Translations under genes and position numbers: made by a program | In this document: one piece after another, positions 17,998 to 26,026 of the stretch | Numbering within the stretch: position 1 is the stretch's first letter | How the letters are laid out: every line of letters starts with the position of its first letter | The notes under the pieces: generated by a model | Databases searched by the model: none | What the model was told of the DNA's origin: nothing | The model's input: only the letters and a program-made list of their open reading frames with translations | Assembly: GCA_963740255.1 (NCBI GenBank) | Contig: CAVUDO010000002.1 | Span: 1,674,001 to 1,738,000 of the forward strand | Length of the DNA stretch: 64,000 bases | Reading direction: 5' to 3' | DNA from: CAVUDO01 sp963740255 | Lineage (GTDB): Bacteria > Actinomycetota > Actinomycetes > Mycobacteriales > Cryptosporangiaceae

Positions 17998-18858
17998 TCA
18001 CCCCGGCGCGGGGGGCCTGGCGGCGAGGACCGCGTCGTACACGAACCGTTTGGGCAGGCCGCGGGCCTTCGCCACCGCGGCGATCGCCTCCTTGCGGGAG
18101 CATCCGGACGCCTCGCCGTCGGACACCGCCGCGGCCAGCGCCACCGGGTCGGCCGGTCCGGCCACCCGCGGGGGTGCGCCGGCGACGACCACCGTGACCT
18201 CACCCAGCAGTCCCTCCGACGCCCACCCGGCCAGCTCCCCCAGCGGGCCCCGCCGCACCTCCTCGTGGGTCTTGGTCAGCTCCCGGCACACCGCGGCCGG
18301 ACGTTCCGGACCGAACGCGGCCACGGCATCGGCCAACGAACCGGCGATCCGGCGGGGGGATTCGAAGAAGACCATCGTCCGCGGCTCGGCGGCGAGCGCG
18401 GTGTAGGCAGCCCTCCGCTCGGCCGGCTTGCGCGGCAGGAACCCCTCGAAGCAGAACCGGTCGCACGCCAGCCCGGACAGCGCCAGCGCGGTGGTCACGG
18501 CGGACGGCCCGGGCAGCACGGTCACGTCGAACCCGCCCGCCACCGCGCCGGCCACCAGCCGGTACCCGGGATCGGACACGCTCGGCATCCCGCCGTCGGT
18601 GACCAGCAGCACGGTGGCACCCTCGGATACCGCCGCCAGCAGTTCGGGCGTGCGCCGTTGCTCGTTGCCGTCGAAGTACGAGACGACCCGGCCGCGCACC
18701 TCCACCCCGAGGTCGTGGGCGAGCCGCCGCAGGCGCCGGGTGTCCTCGGCCGCGACCACGTCGGCACTGGCCAACGCCTCCCGCAGCCGCTGCGTGGCGT
18801 CGGCCGGGTTGCCCAGCGGAACTCCGGCCAGCACCACCCGTCCGCCGTCCTCCGTCAC
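17998..18858 (-). CDS. rsmI: 16S rRNA (cytidine1402-2'-O)-methyltransferase
   Basis: This 286-residue SAM-dependent tetrapyrrole-methylase-fold enzyme methylates the 2'-OH of C1402 in 16S rRNA. Motifs are VPLGNPADAT at the N-terminus, AAEDTRRLRRL, YFDGNEQRRTPEL, VTDGGMPSVSDPG and LPGPSAVTTALALSG, then FFESPRR. It is divergent from the protein mannosyltransferase gene with a 76-bp shared upstream region, the same arrangement as Rv1003/Rv1002c. Confidence 0.95.
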   Translation of the reverse strand: MTEDGGRVVLAGVPLGNPADATQRLREALASADVVAAEDTRRLRRLAHDLGVEVRGRVVSYFDGNEQRRTPELLAAVSEGATVLLVTDGGMPSVSDPGYRLVAGAVAGGFDVTVLPGPSAVTTALALSGLACDRFCFEGFLPRKPAERRAAYTALAAEPRTMVFFESPRRIAGSLADAVAAFGPERPAAVCRELTKTHEEVRRGPLGELAGWASEGLLGEVTVVVAGAPPRVAGPADPVALAAAVSDGEASGCSRKEAIAAVAKARGLPKRFVYDAVLAARPPAPG

Positions 18859-18934
18859 GCTGACCAGTATCCCCGCAGGGCGCCGCGTCGGGTTCGGGCG
18901 TCGGGCGCCTGCGCGCGCGGCCTACGATCGGCGC

Positions 18935-20470
18935 GTGGCCGTGACCCTCACCTCGACCCCCGACGATCTCGACCCGGCACCGGCGCCCGCCTCGGCCGCG
19001 CCCGAGTCCGCCCGGGCCCGGCTCGGCTCCCGGCTGCCGGGCGACCGGTTCTCCTCGTGGCTGTGGGCGGGCCTGGTCACCGGCATCGCCCTGGTGCTGC
19101 GGCTGGTCAACCTGGACTACCCGCCGGGGAAGATCTTCGACGAGGTCTACTACGCCAAGGACGCCGCCGACCTGCTGCGGTACGGCGTCGAGCAGGACAC
19201 CAAGACCGGCGGCCCGGCGTTCGTCGCGCACCCGCCGCTGGGCAAGTGGTTCATCGCTCTCGGGGAACAGCTCTTCGGCAACAACGCCTTCGGCTGGCGG
19301 ATCGCCGCGGCGGTGGCCGGGGCGCTCTCCGTGCTCGTGCTCGTGCGGGTGGCGCGCCGGATGTTCGGCTCGACGCTGCTCGGCTGCGTCGCCGGCCTGT
19401 TGCTGGCGCTGGACGGCCTGCACTTCGTCAGCAGCCGGGTCGCGCTGCTCGACATCTTCCTGATGCTGCTGATCCTGGTCGCGTTCGCCTGCCTGCTGCT
19501 CAACCGGGACGCCCGGCGCGGTGAGTTCCTGCAACGGCTGGAATCCGGCCAGGATCTCCGGAAGGGCGCCGACCGGCGGCTGGGCACCGTGCCGTGGTGG
19601 CTGTTCGCCGCCGGCATCGTCACCGGCCTCGCGCTCGGGGTGAAGTGGAGCGCGCTCTGGTTCGCGTTGGCGTTCGCGGGGCTGGCGTTCGTCTGGGAGG
19701 CACGGGCCCGCAAGAGCGCCGGCGTCCGCCACCCGTGGTGGGACACGATCGGCCGCGACCTGGGCTGGACCGGCGCGTTCTTCGGCTTCGTGCTGCTGGC
19801 ACACCTGGCCACCTGGACAGGGTGGTTCCTCACCGACTCCGGCTGGGACCGGAACTGGGCCGCGACGACCGGCAACAGCATCCCGCTCGTCCCGGACGCG
19901 CTGACCAACCTCTGGCACTACCAGAAGGCCGTGTACGACTTCCATTCCGGCCTGAACGCCAAGCACGACTACCAGTCGACGCCGTGGAGCTGGCTGTTCC
20001 TCGGCCGGCCGGTGGCCTACTACTACACCGGCGAGGGGGACTGCGGCGCCGACCGGTGCGCGGCGCACATCGTCGCGCTCGGCAACCCGCTGCTGTGGTG
20101 GTCGTTCGTGCCGGCGCTGCTGGCCTCGGCGTGGGGGTGGCTGGCCCGGCGGGACTGGCGGGCGGGCGCGATCCTGGCGTGCGTCGCCGCCGGCCTGCTG
20201 CCGTGGACGTTCTACCCCGACCGGACGATGTTCCTCTTCTACACGCTCCCGGCGCTGCCGTTCCTGGTGCTGGCCGTGACCTACGCGTTGGGCATGGTGC
20301 TCGGCCCGGCCGGTGCCGACCGCGAGCGCAAGATCCTCGGCGTGGCGCTGGTGGGGCTGTCCGTCCTGGTGATCGCCATGGCGTTCGCGTACTTCTACCC
20401 CGTCTACACCGGCGAGGTCCTGCCGTACGACGACTGGAAGAACCGGATGTGGTTCGACAGCTGGATCTGA
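18935..20470 (+). CDS. Dolichyl/polyprenyl-phosphate-mannose--protein mannosyltransferase (Pmt, GT39)
   Basis: A 511-residue polytopic membrane enzyme transferring mannose from polyprenyl-phosphomannose to Ser/Thr of secreted proteins. The first membrane helix is followed by the catalytic-acid loop IFDEVYYAKDA, and about ten further helices are visible. The C-terminal half has large extracytoplasmic loops, including DYQSTPWSWLFLGRPVAYYY. The GTG at 18935 is the start that matches family length. It is the likely counterpart of Rv1002c, and sits divergent from rsmI. Confidence 0.92.
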   Translation: MAVTLTSTPDDLDPAPAPASAAPESARARLGSRLPGDRFSSWLWAGLVTGIALVLRLVNLDYPPGKIFDEVYYAKDAADLLRYGVEQDTKTGGPAFVAHPPLGKWFIALGEQLFGNNAFGWRIAAAVAGALSVLVLVRVARRMFGSTLLGCVAGLLLALDGLHFVSSRVALLDIFLMLLILVAFACLLLNRDARRGEFLQRLESGQDLRKGADRRLGTVPWWLFAAGIVTGLALGVKWSALWFALAFAGLAFVWEARARKSAGVRHPWWDTIGRDLGWTGAFFGFVLLAHLATWTGWFLTDSGWDRNWAATTGNSIPLVPDALTNLWHYQKAVYDFHSGLNAKHDYQSTPWSWLFLGRPVAYYYTGEGDCGADRCAAHIVALGNPLLWWSFVPALLASAWGWLARRDWRAGAILACVAAGLLPWTFYPDRTMFLFYTLPALPFLVLAVTYALGMVLGPAGADRERKILGVALVGLSVLVIAMAFAYFYPVYTGEVLPYDDWKNRMWFDSWI

Positions 20471-20490
20471 CCGACCGGAGGGCGCAGACC

Positions 20491-20584
20491 ATGACCGGGA
20501 GAGCCGTCGACGTACGACTTCGATCCCCTCGCCGACGTGTCCGGCCTGCGGTCCTCCGGGTCTGAACCGAGTCCCCGGGGTTAG
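20491..20584 (+). other. Possible frameshifted small peptide ahead of the radical SAM gene
   Basis: An ATG at 20491 follows a GGAGGG ribosome binding site. In its own frame it encodes only 24 Arg-rich residues. In the +1 frame the codons use high-GC third positions and read GEPSTYDFDPLADVSGL, then a Ser/Gly/Pro tail, ending at a TAG 7 bases before the radical SAM ATG. Loss of one G from the GGG at 20497-20499 would join the two into a ~30-residue peptide. It could be a decayed or mis-sequenced precursor peptide, or chance. Confidence 0.3.
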
Positions 20585-20591
20585 AGTTCGC

Positions 20592-21581
20592 ATGTGGACC
20601 CTGCGGACGGCGACCCCGCGTCAGGCCGCACCCCGCCGGGCACGGAAGAACGACGCGGTGGGGACCTGGTGTGGCGGATGCGCCGGCCCGGCGGTCGCCG
20701 CGGCCTGCGCCGGCAGCCTGGACCGGGTCGGGGTCACCAAGGTCCACTGGGAGTGCTGGTCGGACTGCAACCTGGGCTGCCCCTTCTGCTTCCGCACCCG
20801 TGACGTGCCCGTCGAGGGCGCCGACGCGGTGCACATCGTCGACGCGGTCGCCACCGGCGGTGCCCGCACGCTGGCCTTCGCCGGCGGCGACCCGTCGCTC
20901 CGCCGCGATCTCGGCCGCCTGGTAGCCCGGGCCCGGGGCCACTGCCTCCGGGTGGAGATCCAGACCAATGCGCAGGCCCTGTCGCGCGAGACCTGGGCGG
21001 CGTTACGCCAGGCCGACCGCGTCTGCCTCTCCCTGGACGGCCCGACGCCGGACGTGCACGACCTCATCCGGCTGCGGCCCGGCAACCACCGCCACGTCGT
21101 GCGGACAGCGCGGGAGCTGGGCGAACTCGGCGTGCCGATCACGGTGCGGACCGTGGTGACCCGGGAGAACGCCGACACGGTGCCGGAGATCGCGGCGCTG
21201 GTCGCCGGTTTCGTCACCTGCGAGCGCTGGACGCTGCTGGAGTTCACGCCGGTCAACGAGGGCTACGACAACCGTGGCCGCTACGAGCTGCCGGCCACCG
21301 CGTTCGAACGGGTCGTCGCGGCGGTTCAGGCCCGTGACCTCGGGACCGCGAGCCTGGACGTGTTCCGGCACGCGGCCAAAGTGGGCGCCTACGTGCAGGT
21401 CACCCCCGCCGGCCTGGTGTACGGCACCACCCCGAGGTCGATGTACGAGACGGGCCAGCCCGAGATGGTCGGCTCCCTGCTCACCGAGCATCTCCGTGAC
21501 CTGGCCGGACGCATTCCGCTGGACCGGGACAGACATCGCGGACGGTACGCTGACGAGCGGCCCGGCCGGCCGCACGCCTGA
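20592..21581 (+). CDS. Radical SAM enzyme of unassigned subfamily
   Basis: A 329-residue radical S-adenosylmethionine protein. The cluster motif is Cys59-x3-Cys63-x2-Cys66 (DCNLGCPFCF). GGDP (the GGEP equivalent), VEIQTNA and LSLDGPT follow in the barrel. There is no C-terminal SPASM domain. Features resembling MoaA/viperin-type enzymes include RTVVTRENADT, then WTLLEFTPVNEGYDNRG, then AYVQVTPAGLVYG. Extra cysteines (27, 30, 39) precede the barrel. The ATG at 20592 is uncertain: ribosome binding signal is weak and another open frame overlaps the first 200 bp. It heads a three-gene operon; the substrate is unknown. Confidence 0.85.
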   Translation: MWTLRTATPRQAAPRRARKNDAVGTWCGGCAGPAVAAACAGSLDRVGVTKVHWECWSDCNLGCPFCFRTRDVPVEGADAVHIVDAVATGGARTLAFAGGDPSLRRDLGRLVARARGHCLRVEIQTNAQALSRETWAALRQADRVCLSLDGPTPDVHDLIRLRPGNHRHVVRTARELGELGVPITVRTVVTRENADTVPEIAALVAGFVTCERWTLLEFTPVNEGYDNRGRYELPATAFERVVAAVQARDLGTASLDVFRHAAKVGAYVQVTPAGLVYGTTPRSMYETGQPEMVGSLLTEHLRDLAGRIPLDRDRHRGRYADERPGRPHA

Positions 21582-21628
21582 ACGGCGGGGCAGGGCAGAC
21601 GGCTCACCAGCCCGAGAGACGAGGTGCT

Positions 21629-22420
21629 GTGCAGATCCGGGTGGCGACCTGGAACGTCCACGGCGGGCAGGTCGCGTCCACCGCACAGGTGAGCTTCGAG
21701 CAGTCCCTGGCCATGCTCCGGCAGGCCGAGCCCGACCTCGTCGCGTTGCAGGAGATCGAGGTCGACGAGAACTCCCTGCGTCCGGCCGGCGCCACCGTCG
21801 AGATCGGACATGCCATCGGCGCGCCGCACTTCCTCACCTACGGGGTCTCCCCGTCCCACCACACCCCCGGACGGCTGCTCGCCGTCGGCCTGGCGTCCCG
21901 GTGGCCCTGCACGCTGGTCCGGCGGGTGCCGCTCCCGAATCCCCACCTCACCATGGTCGACGGCTCGGCGAGCCCCATGCGCACCCACGACAAGGGTGTC
22001 CTGACGGCCTCCGTCCGGACACCCCGCGGGCCGCTGCTCGTCTGCGTGGTGCACTCCTATCCGTTCCACCGGTTCGGCGCCAGCGCCGACGAGGAACGGT
22101 TCGGGCCGATCTGGGACGCCCTGGCCAGCGACATCGACAACCTCGGCGACGAGCCGATCGTCGTGGCTGGCGACTTCAACACCGAAGACCGCGCGCTGCT
22201 CCTGCGCAGGGTCAAGACCCGCACCTTGCATCCGGCGGCTCTCGAAGCCTCGCTGGCGTCCCGGCCGAACGGCCAGTGCCACGACGACATCCTCTATGGC
22301 GCACCGCTGGAACTGGAGAACATCTCCTCGTTCCAGACCTTCTCCGACCATCATTGTCTGGTCGGCCGGCTGAACGACGGTAACGGCGACGGCAGCGCCC
22401 GCGCCGACGAGGAGGGCTGA
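21629..22420 (+). CDS. Endonuclease/exonuclease/phosphatase-fold protein
   Basis: A 263-residue EEP-superfamily hydrolase (DNase I/exonuclease III/inositol phosphatase fold). All key motifs are visible: TWNVHGG, the metal-ligand LQEIE, VHSYPFHRFG, AGDFNTED, CHDDILYG and the terminal SDHHCLVG. It therefore looks catalytically complete, but its substrate (DNA, RNA, nucleotide or phospholipid) cannot be read from the sequence. It starts at a GTG after GACGAGG, 47 bp after the radical SAM gene, and is two bases from the next gene, so the three are one transcription unit. Confidence 0.88.
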   Translation: MQIRVATWNVHGGQVASTAQVSFEQSLAMLRQAEPDLVALQEIEVDENSLRPAGATVEIGHAIGAPHFLTYGVSPSHHTPGRLLAVGLASRWPCTLVRRVPLPNPHLTMVDGSASPMRTHDKGVLTASVRTPRGPLLVCVVHSYPFHRFGASADEERFGPIWDALASDIDNLGDEPIVVAGDFNTEDRALLLRRVKTRTLHPAALEASLASRPNGQCHDDILYGAPLELENISSFQTFSDHHCLVGRLNDGNGDGSARADEEG

Positions 22421-22422
22421 CC

Positions 22423-23190
22423 ATGCGTCTGGTGGACGATCTCAAGCGCCGGCGGAATCTGGACATCTACGCCACGATCGGTGTGGCGATCCTCGTCAGC
22501 GTCCTCTCGGCCCTGGAGGTCGTGCCGGACGACAAGGTCACCGCCGTCGTCCTGGCCGTGCTGGCGATCATCGCCTTCAACCTGCTCGCCACCCGGGAGA
22601 TCGTCGCCGAGAAGTCGGGACGGCGTTCGCCGCCGCTCTACGACGACTTCGCACCCGATCTGATCCAGAAGCGCAACGCCTCGACGGACGTCTACCTGAT
22701 CGGGGTCAGCCTCAGCCGCACCGTCGAGACGTCGTTCCCCGCGCTCAGCCGCAACCTGCGGGCCGGCGGGAAGATCCGCATCCTGCTCGCCGACCCGGAC
22801 GCGAGCGAGGCCGCCATCGACGCGCGATGCCAGGCCACCCGGCCCGAGATCGACGACATCCGGCACGAGATCCGGGCCAGCCTGGCGCACCTGGCCAAGC
22901 TCGACAAGGTGCGGGGCGGCGCGCTGGAGGTGCGGACCACCCGCTCCGCGCTCAAGTTCGGCCTCAATTACCTGGACGTCTCCAAGGCCACCGCGGAGAT
23001 GCACATCCAGCTCTACAGCTTCCGACTGGAGGGGGAGTCGCGGCCGATGCTGATCCTGCGTGCCTCCGACGGCGAATGGTTCGACTGCTACCGCCACCAG
23101 GTCGAAGACCTGTGGGACGACTCGATCCCCGTGATCTTCCCCGCACGCGCGGCCTCGGCTCCGGCCGCCGCGCCGCCCGACTCGGGCTAG
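22423..23190 (+). CDS. Two-helix membrane protein with soluble PLD-like C-terminal domain
   Basis: A 255-residue protein with two membrane helices (about residues 15-33 and 39-56). The long cytoplasmic domain has VYLIGVSLSRTVETSF, GKIRILLADPDASE, EMHIQLYSFRLEGE and the ending EWFDCYRHQVEDLWDDS. The alternating strand pattern and ILLxDP segment resemble the phospholipase-D-like/DUF5919 type of sensory domain, but no HKD motif is seen, so it may bind rather than cleave. The last gene of the radical SAM-EEP operon, it could anchor the system at the membrane (inference). Confidence 0.65.
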   Translation: MRLVDDLKRRRNLDIYATIGVAILVSVLSALEVVPDDKVTAVVLAVLAIIAFNLLATREIVAEKSGRRSPPLYDDFAPDLIQKRNASTDVYLIGVSLSRTVETSFPALSRNLRAGGKIRILLADPDASEAAIDARCQATRPEIDDIRHEIRASLAHLAKLDKVRGGALEVRTTRSALKFGLNYLDVSKATAEMHIQLYSFRLEGESRPMLILRASDGEWFDCYRHQVEDLWDDSIPVIFPARAASAPAAAPPDSG

Positions 23191-23660
23191 CTGTCGCGCA
23201 GGTCCCCGTCGCCGTCCCGGTCGGTGAGCAGGTAGACCGAGTGCTGTCGGGCCGGTCGGTGCAGGTTCGCCCCCATCTCGGCGTCCTCGACCTCCTGCCA
23301 GAACTCCTCCTCGGTGCCCGCGGCACCGACGACGAGCCAGGGCGGATCGTCGGGAGTCCGCGCGACCCACACGTCGAGCTGGCGGAGGCCCCGCTCGTAC
23401 AGGGCGTCGCCCACCGCCGGTCCGGCCATCCGGCCGACGGCGGTCACCCGGTGGTTCGCGCGGCAGTCCAGCGGCAGCCGGTAGCGCTCCCACCACGACC
23501 GCAGGTGCAGCAGCGCGGAGTCAGCGAAGGCGTCCGCGGCATCCTCCATGCCCTGGTCGGCGTTGCTCGCTGACGGCCGGACCGCCCGCAGCAGCAGCTC
23601 GTGCCGGCAGAACATGCCCCGGTAGAGGTGGAGCTCGAACACCGGGAACGGCCCGCTCAT
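23187..23660 (-). CDS. Hypothetical protein coupled to the AlkD-like gene
   Basis: I do not recognise this 157-residue protein. It is soluble and acidic, with several Trp and His residues (HLYRGMFCRHELLLRAV, LHLRSWWERYRLPLD, a VYLLTDRDGDGDLRDS end). There is no signal peptide or membrane helix. Its ATG overlaps the stop of the alkylation-repair gene as ATGA, so it is translated from the same message. It ends on the last bases of the divergent PLD-like gene (4-bp convergent overlap). Confidence 0.6.
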   Translation of the reverse strand: MSGPFPVFELHLYRGMFCRHELLLRAVRPSASNADQGMEDAADAFADSALLHLRSWWERYRLPLDCRANHRVTAVGRMAGPAVGDALYERGLRQLDVWVARTPDDPPWLVVGAAGTEEEFWQEVEDAEMGANLHRPARQHSVYLLTDRDGDGDLRDS

Positions 23661-24403
23661 GTCCGGTGCCCGGCCTTGTAGGCCGCGAGGATCGCGTCGC
23701 GGTCGGCGGCGCCGAGATACTTGACGGCCTCCCGCACGGTGACGCCCGAGGCGCGGCCGGTGCGTGGGCCGAGCCACTCCGCGACCTCCCGCGGGCGGGT
23801 CTTGCCGACCTCGCGCAGCACCCAGCCGATGGCCTTGCGGACGAAGAACTCCTTCTCCTCCAGCATCGCGTCGGCGTAGCCGAGGAAGCCGTCCAGGGCG
23901 GCGCCTCGCTTCAGGGGCTCAAGCCAGGCGAGCAGGGCGGAGCGGCGGACCCAGAAGTCGGGATCGCGTGCCCAGGTGTCGAGCCGGGTGGCGGCCAACG
24001 GGTGGCGGACCAGCAGCTCCCCGAGTACGTCGCCGGCGAGAACGTCCACCAGCGCCCAGGTCCCGGACTCGCCGACCAGCCGCTCGATCAGCGGCAAGTC
24101 GGGCGGGCCCACCAGCGCGGGATGGGCGTCGAGCAGGAACCCGGCGGCGTGGCGACGCTCGAACACCGGCTTGGACCACAGCGCCTCGACGACGTCCACG
24201 AGCTGGTCGTGGCCGAGGTCGGGATGAGTCCTGGCGAACGCCCGGACGGCGCGGCGCGTCTGCCCCACGGTGGTGCCGAGGAAGTCCAGGTCGCTCTTCA
24301 GATACCGCTTCTCCCCGGCCGCGCGCTCGGGGGTGCCCAGCACCCGCAGCTCCGCCTCGATCGCATCGGCTGCCTCTGGTGCCGAGAACCTGTTCGCCTC
24401 CAC
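23657..24403 (-). CDS. AlkD-like DNA alkylation repair protein
   Basis: A 248-residue all-helical HEAT-like repeat protein of the DNA alkylation repair family, whose characterised members excise N3- and N7-alkylated purines. Visible are AGEKRYLKSDLDFLGTTVGQTR near residues 29-50, repeated helical pairs with WSKPVFERRHAAG and DFWVRRSALLAW, and EEKEFFVRKAIGWVLREVGK, the family's Trp/Arg-rich DNA-facing helices. It is coupled by ATGA overlap to the downstream hypothetical gene. Confidence 0.85.
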   Translation of the reverse strand: MEANRFSAPEAADAIEAELRVLGTPERAAGEKRYLKSDLDFLGTTVGQTRRAVRAFARTHPDLGHDQLVDVVEALWSKPVFERRHAAGFLLDAHPALVGPPDLPLIERLVGESGTWALVDVLAGDVLGELLVRHPLAATRLDTWARDPDFWVRRSALLAWLEPLKRGAALDGFLGYADAMLEEKEFFVRKAIGWVLREVGKTRPREVAEWLGPRTGRASGVTVREAVKYLGAADRDAILAAYKAGHRT

Positions 24404-24549
24404 AGACCGGGACCTTATGCCTCACGGGTCGCTCGGATTTCACTTCCGCGGCCGGAAAGCTCGCGACAATCCTCGCCGTTGCCAGCAGAGGGAGGGGGTT
24501 TCCTCCTCGTGTCCGAATACTTGGCCGCGAAGCTCTTAGGGACAGCGAG

Positions 24550-24649
24550 CGCCGCGCGCCGGAGGTATGGCCGGCGCAGCGGCCGGCGAGGGCGGGCGAT
24601 CGCGGTCGGCCGATCCGGCCGCATCTACCTTCGTACGGAAAGAGTCTTA
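24550..24649. repeat. ~100-bp dispersed repeat, copy A
   Basis: About 85% identical to 25930-26026, same orientation, with three small indels. It begins in GCGCCGCGCGCCGGAGGT and ends in GGAAAGAGTCTTA. It lies outside the AICE, between the AlkD-like gene and the VapBC-like pair, in a 290-bp stretch with no convincing gene. See copy B, which overlaps the last codons of an AICE gene. Confidence 0.75.
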
Positions 24650-24689
24650 CCGGCCTCGCAGCAGAGTATGCGCAGTGTAGCCTTTGGGT

Positions 24690-24935
24690 ATGCGTGAGAG
24701 TGAGCGGGTCACGGTGACGATGCCAGCCGAGGAAGCCGAGGCCGTACGCCGGTTGGTTCGGGACGGTGGCGCGCCCAGCATCTCGTCCTTCGTCGCCGAG
24801 GCCGTCCACGACCGACTCGCTCGAACCGCCGCGCTGACAGCGTTGGAACAGCGGTTCGGGCGTCCGCCGGATGAGGCGCTGGCTTGGGCGCGGGGCCTCG
24901 TGCGGGCGCGTCAGGCCGACGTGCGCGCTTCGTGA
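24690..24935 (+). CDS. VapB/RHH-type antitoxin candidate
   Basis: An 81-residue protein with a short N-terminal strand (ERVTVTMPAEEAEAVRRLV) followed by helices, SISSFVAEAVHDRLA, as in ribbon-helix-helix antitoxins. Antitoxins of this type repress their own operon and neutralise a PIN toxin. The ATG at 24690 is preferred over a TTG at 24684. No ribosome binding site is obvious, and TAGCCT 13 bases upstream suggests a leaderless transcript. Its stop overlaps the next start as GTGA. Confidence 0.7.
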   Translation: MRESERVTVTMPAEEAEAVRRLVRDGGAPSISSFVAEAVHDRLARTAALTALEQRFGRPPDEALAWARGLVRARQADVRAS

Positions 24936-25324
24936 TCGGCGGATGGGTCCTCGACGCATGCACCCTGGCCAGCTTCGCCCGCGAACAGCCCTACCCGCAG
25001 GCGCTGGTGTGGGCGGCCGTCGAGGAAGGGATGGTCCTCGCTGTGCCGTCGGCCGCCCTGGCGGTGGCATGGGCGCGTCTGCCCACCGAGGCGCACGACG
25101 CACTGTCGGTCCTGCTGGACCTCCCCCAGACCGTCGTAGACGCGCTCGACGCCGAGTCCAGCGCGGTAGTCGGCACCATCCTGGCCACCGCCGGCCAACC
25201 CACCGCCGTCTCCCCCGGGCACGTCATCCACACCGCCACCCGCCGAGGCTGGCCCGTGGCCACCGGCGAAGCCGACACCCTGCGCAGCATCGCGCCGAAC
25301 CTCGACGTCGACGAACTACCGTAG
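24932..25324 (+). CDS. PIN-domain toxin candidate
   Basis: A 130-residue PIN-like protein. The first acidic site is in WVLDACTLASF, and a later region is HVIHTATRRGWPVATGEADTLRSI, where the TGD-like acidic motif reads TGEAD. One of the middle acidic residues is hard to place, so it may be a weak or diverged VapC RNase. The GTG start overlaps the antitoxin stop by four bases. It lies immediately outside the left end of the AICE. Confidence 0.65.
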   Translation: MIGGWVLDACTLASFAREQPYPQALVWAAVEEGMVLAVPSAALAVAWARLPTEAHDALSVLLDLPQTVVDALDAESSAVVGTILATAGQPTAVSPGHVIHTATRRGWPVATGEADTLRSIAPNLDVDELP

Positions 25325-25430
25325 AACGGGCCACCACCCCGATGTGTGGTGCGTCCACGGACCGACCCGATACCTTGGCCACCGGGCGGCGAACGCGATG
25401 GGCAACGGGGTGTCACACAAACGCGCGAAA

Positions 25431-25461
25431 GAGGCCCCTCCCGGCTTGTGGGAAGGGCCTC
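25431..25461 (-). terminator. Intrinsic terminator left of attL
   Basis: GAGGCCCCTCCC pairs with GGGAAGGGCCTC (one mismatch). On the minus strand the stem is followed by TTTCGCG. It originally served tRNA-Ala before the AICE split the locus; the element supplied a replacement at 38084-38114. Confidence 0.7.
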
Positions 25462-25475
25462 TCACCTGCTGTCTT

Positions 25476-25521
<46 letters not shown>

Positions 25522-25605
25522 TACAAGCACGCAGGTCGACTCGGGTCGCCTAGCAGGTCAGAGGGCATGCCCCGGCCGTCTCAAACCGGCTCTGGTCGGG
25601 TCGGT

Positions 25606-25626
25606 TGCTGTACTTCGCTGCTGTAC
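25606..25626 (+). promoter_or_regulatory. Putative integrase arm-type site, left
   Basis: Two TGCTGTAC octamers separated by TTCGC. The same 21 bases recur exactly at 38053-38073 just inside the right end. Position about 85 bp inside attL suggests an Int or Xis arm-binding site (inference). Confidence 0.55.
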
Positions 25627-25748
25627 TCCCACTCCCACTCCCCCGCATCCGGCCGGCACCCGTCGACGGCGACCCGTCCCCTACGAGGATTCCACGGATA
25701 CCCCTCCCCCGGCCCGCCCCCTCCGTAGCTCTTGCCCGGCTCGCAGAT

Positions 25749-25796
25749 CCGGCGTCAAGGTGGAGCGCCCTACTGGACGAACGACCTTGACGCCGG
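25749..25796. other. Large perfect stem-loop inside the AICE left end
   Basis: CCGGCGTCAAGGT at 25749-25761 pairs perfectly with ACCTTGACGCCGG at 25784-25796 around a 22-nt loop. No T-run follows on either strand. It could be a terminator, a single-strand replication origin or a transfer locus. The rest of 25522-26005 holds no convincing gene. Confidence 0.55.
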
Positions 25797-25929
25797 GTCT
25801 TCGTGTCGGATGCTGGTGCGGAGAGGGGGTGAGCCGGCAGTCAGGCCAGGCAACTGGTCAAGACCCGTGGACCTGGTGGAGTTCTGCCGTGGTGTGCGGG
25901 TCTTCGTCGTGCGCGCCGCCGGGCGGGCG

Positions 25930-26026
25930 CGCGCCGCGCGCCGGAGGTGTGGCGGGCGCAGTGCCCGGCCAGGGCGGCGCTCGCGGTCGGCGGAGCCGGC
26001 CGCATCTACCTCGTATGGAAAGTCTT
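25930..26026. repeat. ~100-bp dispersed repeat, copy B
   Basis: Matches 24550-24649 at about 85% identity. On the minus strand it contains the last codons and stop of the P-loop gene below (KTFHTR-stop) and its downstream sequence. Copy A may therefore be a relic of the left end of a related, older element. Confidence 0.75.

Noticed and set aside
20594..20803. An overlapping 69-codon frame at the radical SAM start
   Set aside because: Codon use is plausible but it ends in low-complexity Pro/Gly/Arg and shows no domain. It only makes the true enzyme start uncertain.
20592..21581. Firm naming of the radical SAM enzyme as a prokaryotic viperin
   Set aside because: Some motif spacing is reminiscent, but GGDP in place of GGEP, extra cysteines and lack of a nucleotide kinase neighbour leave it unproven by eye.
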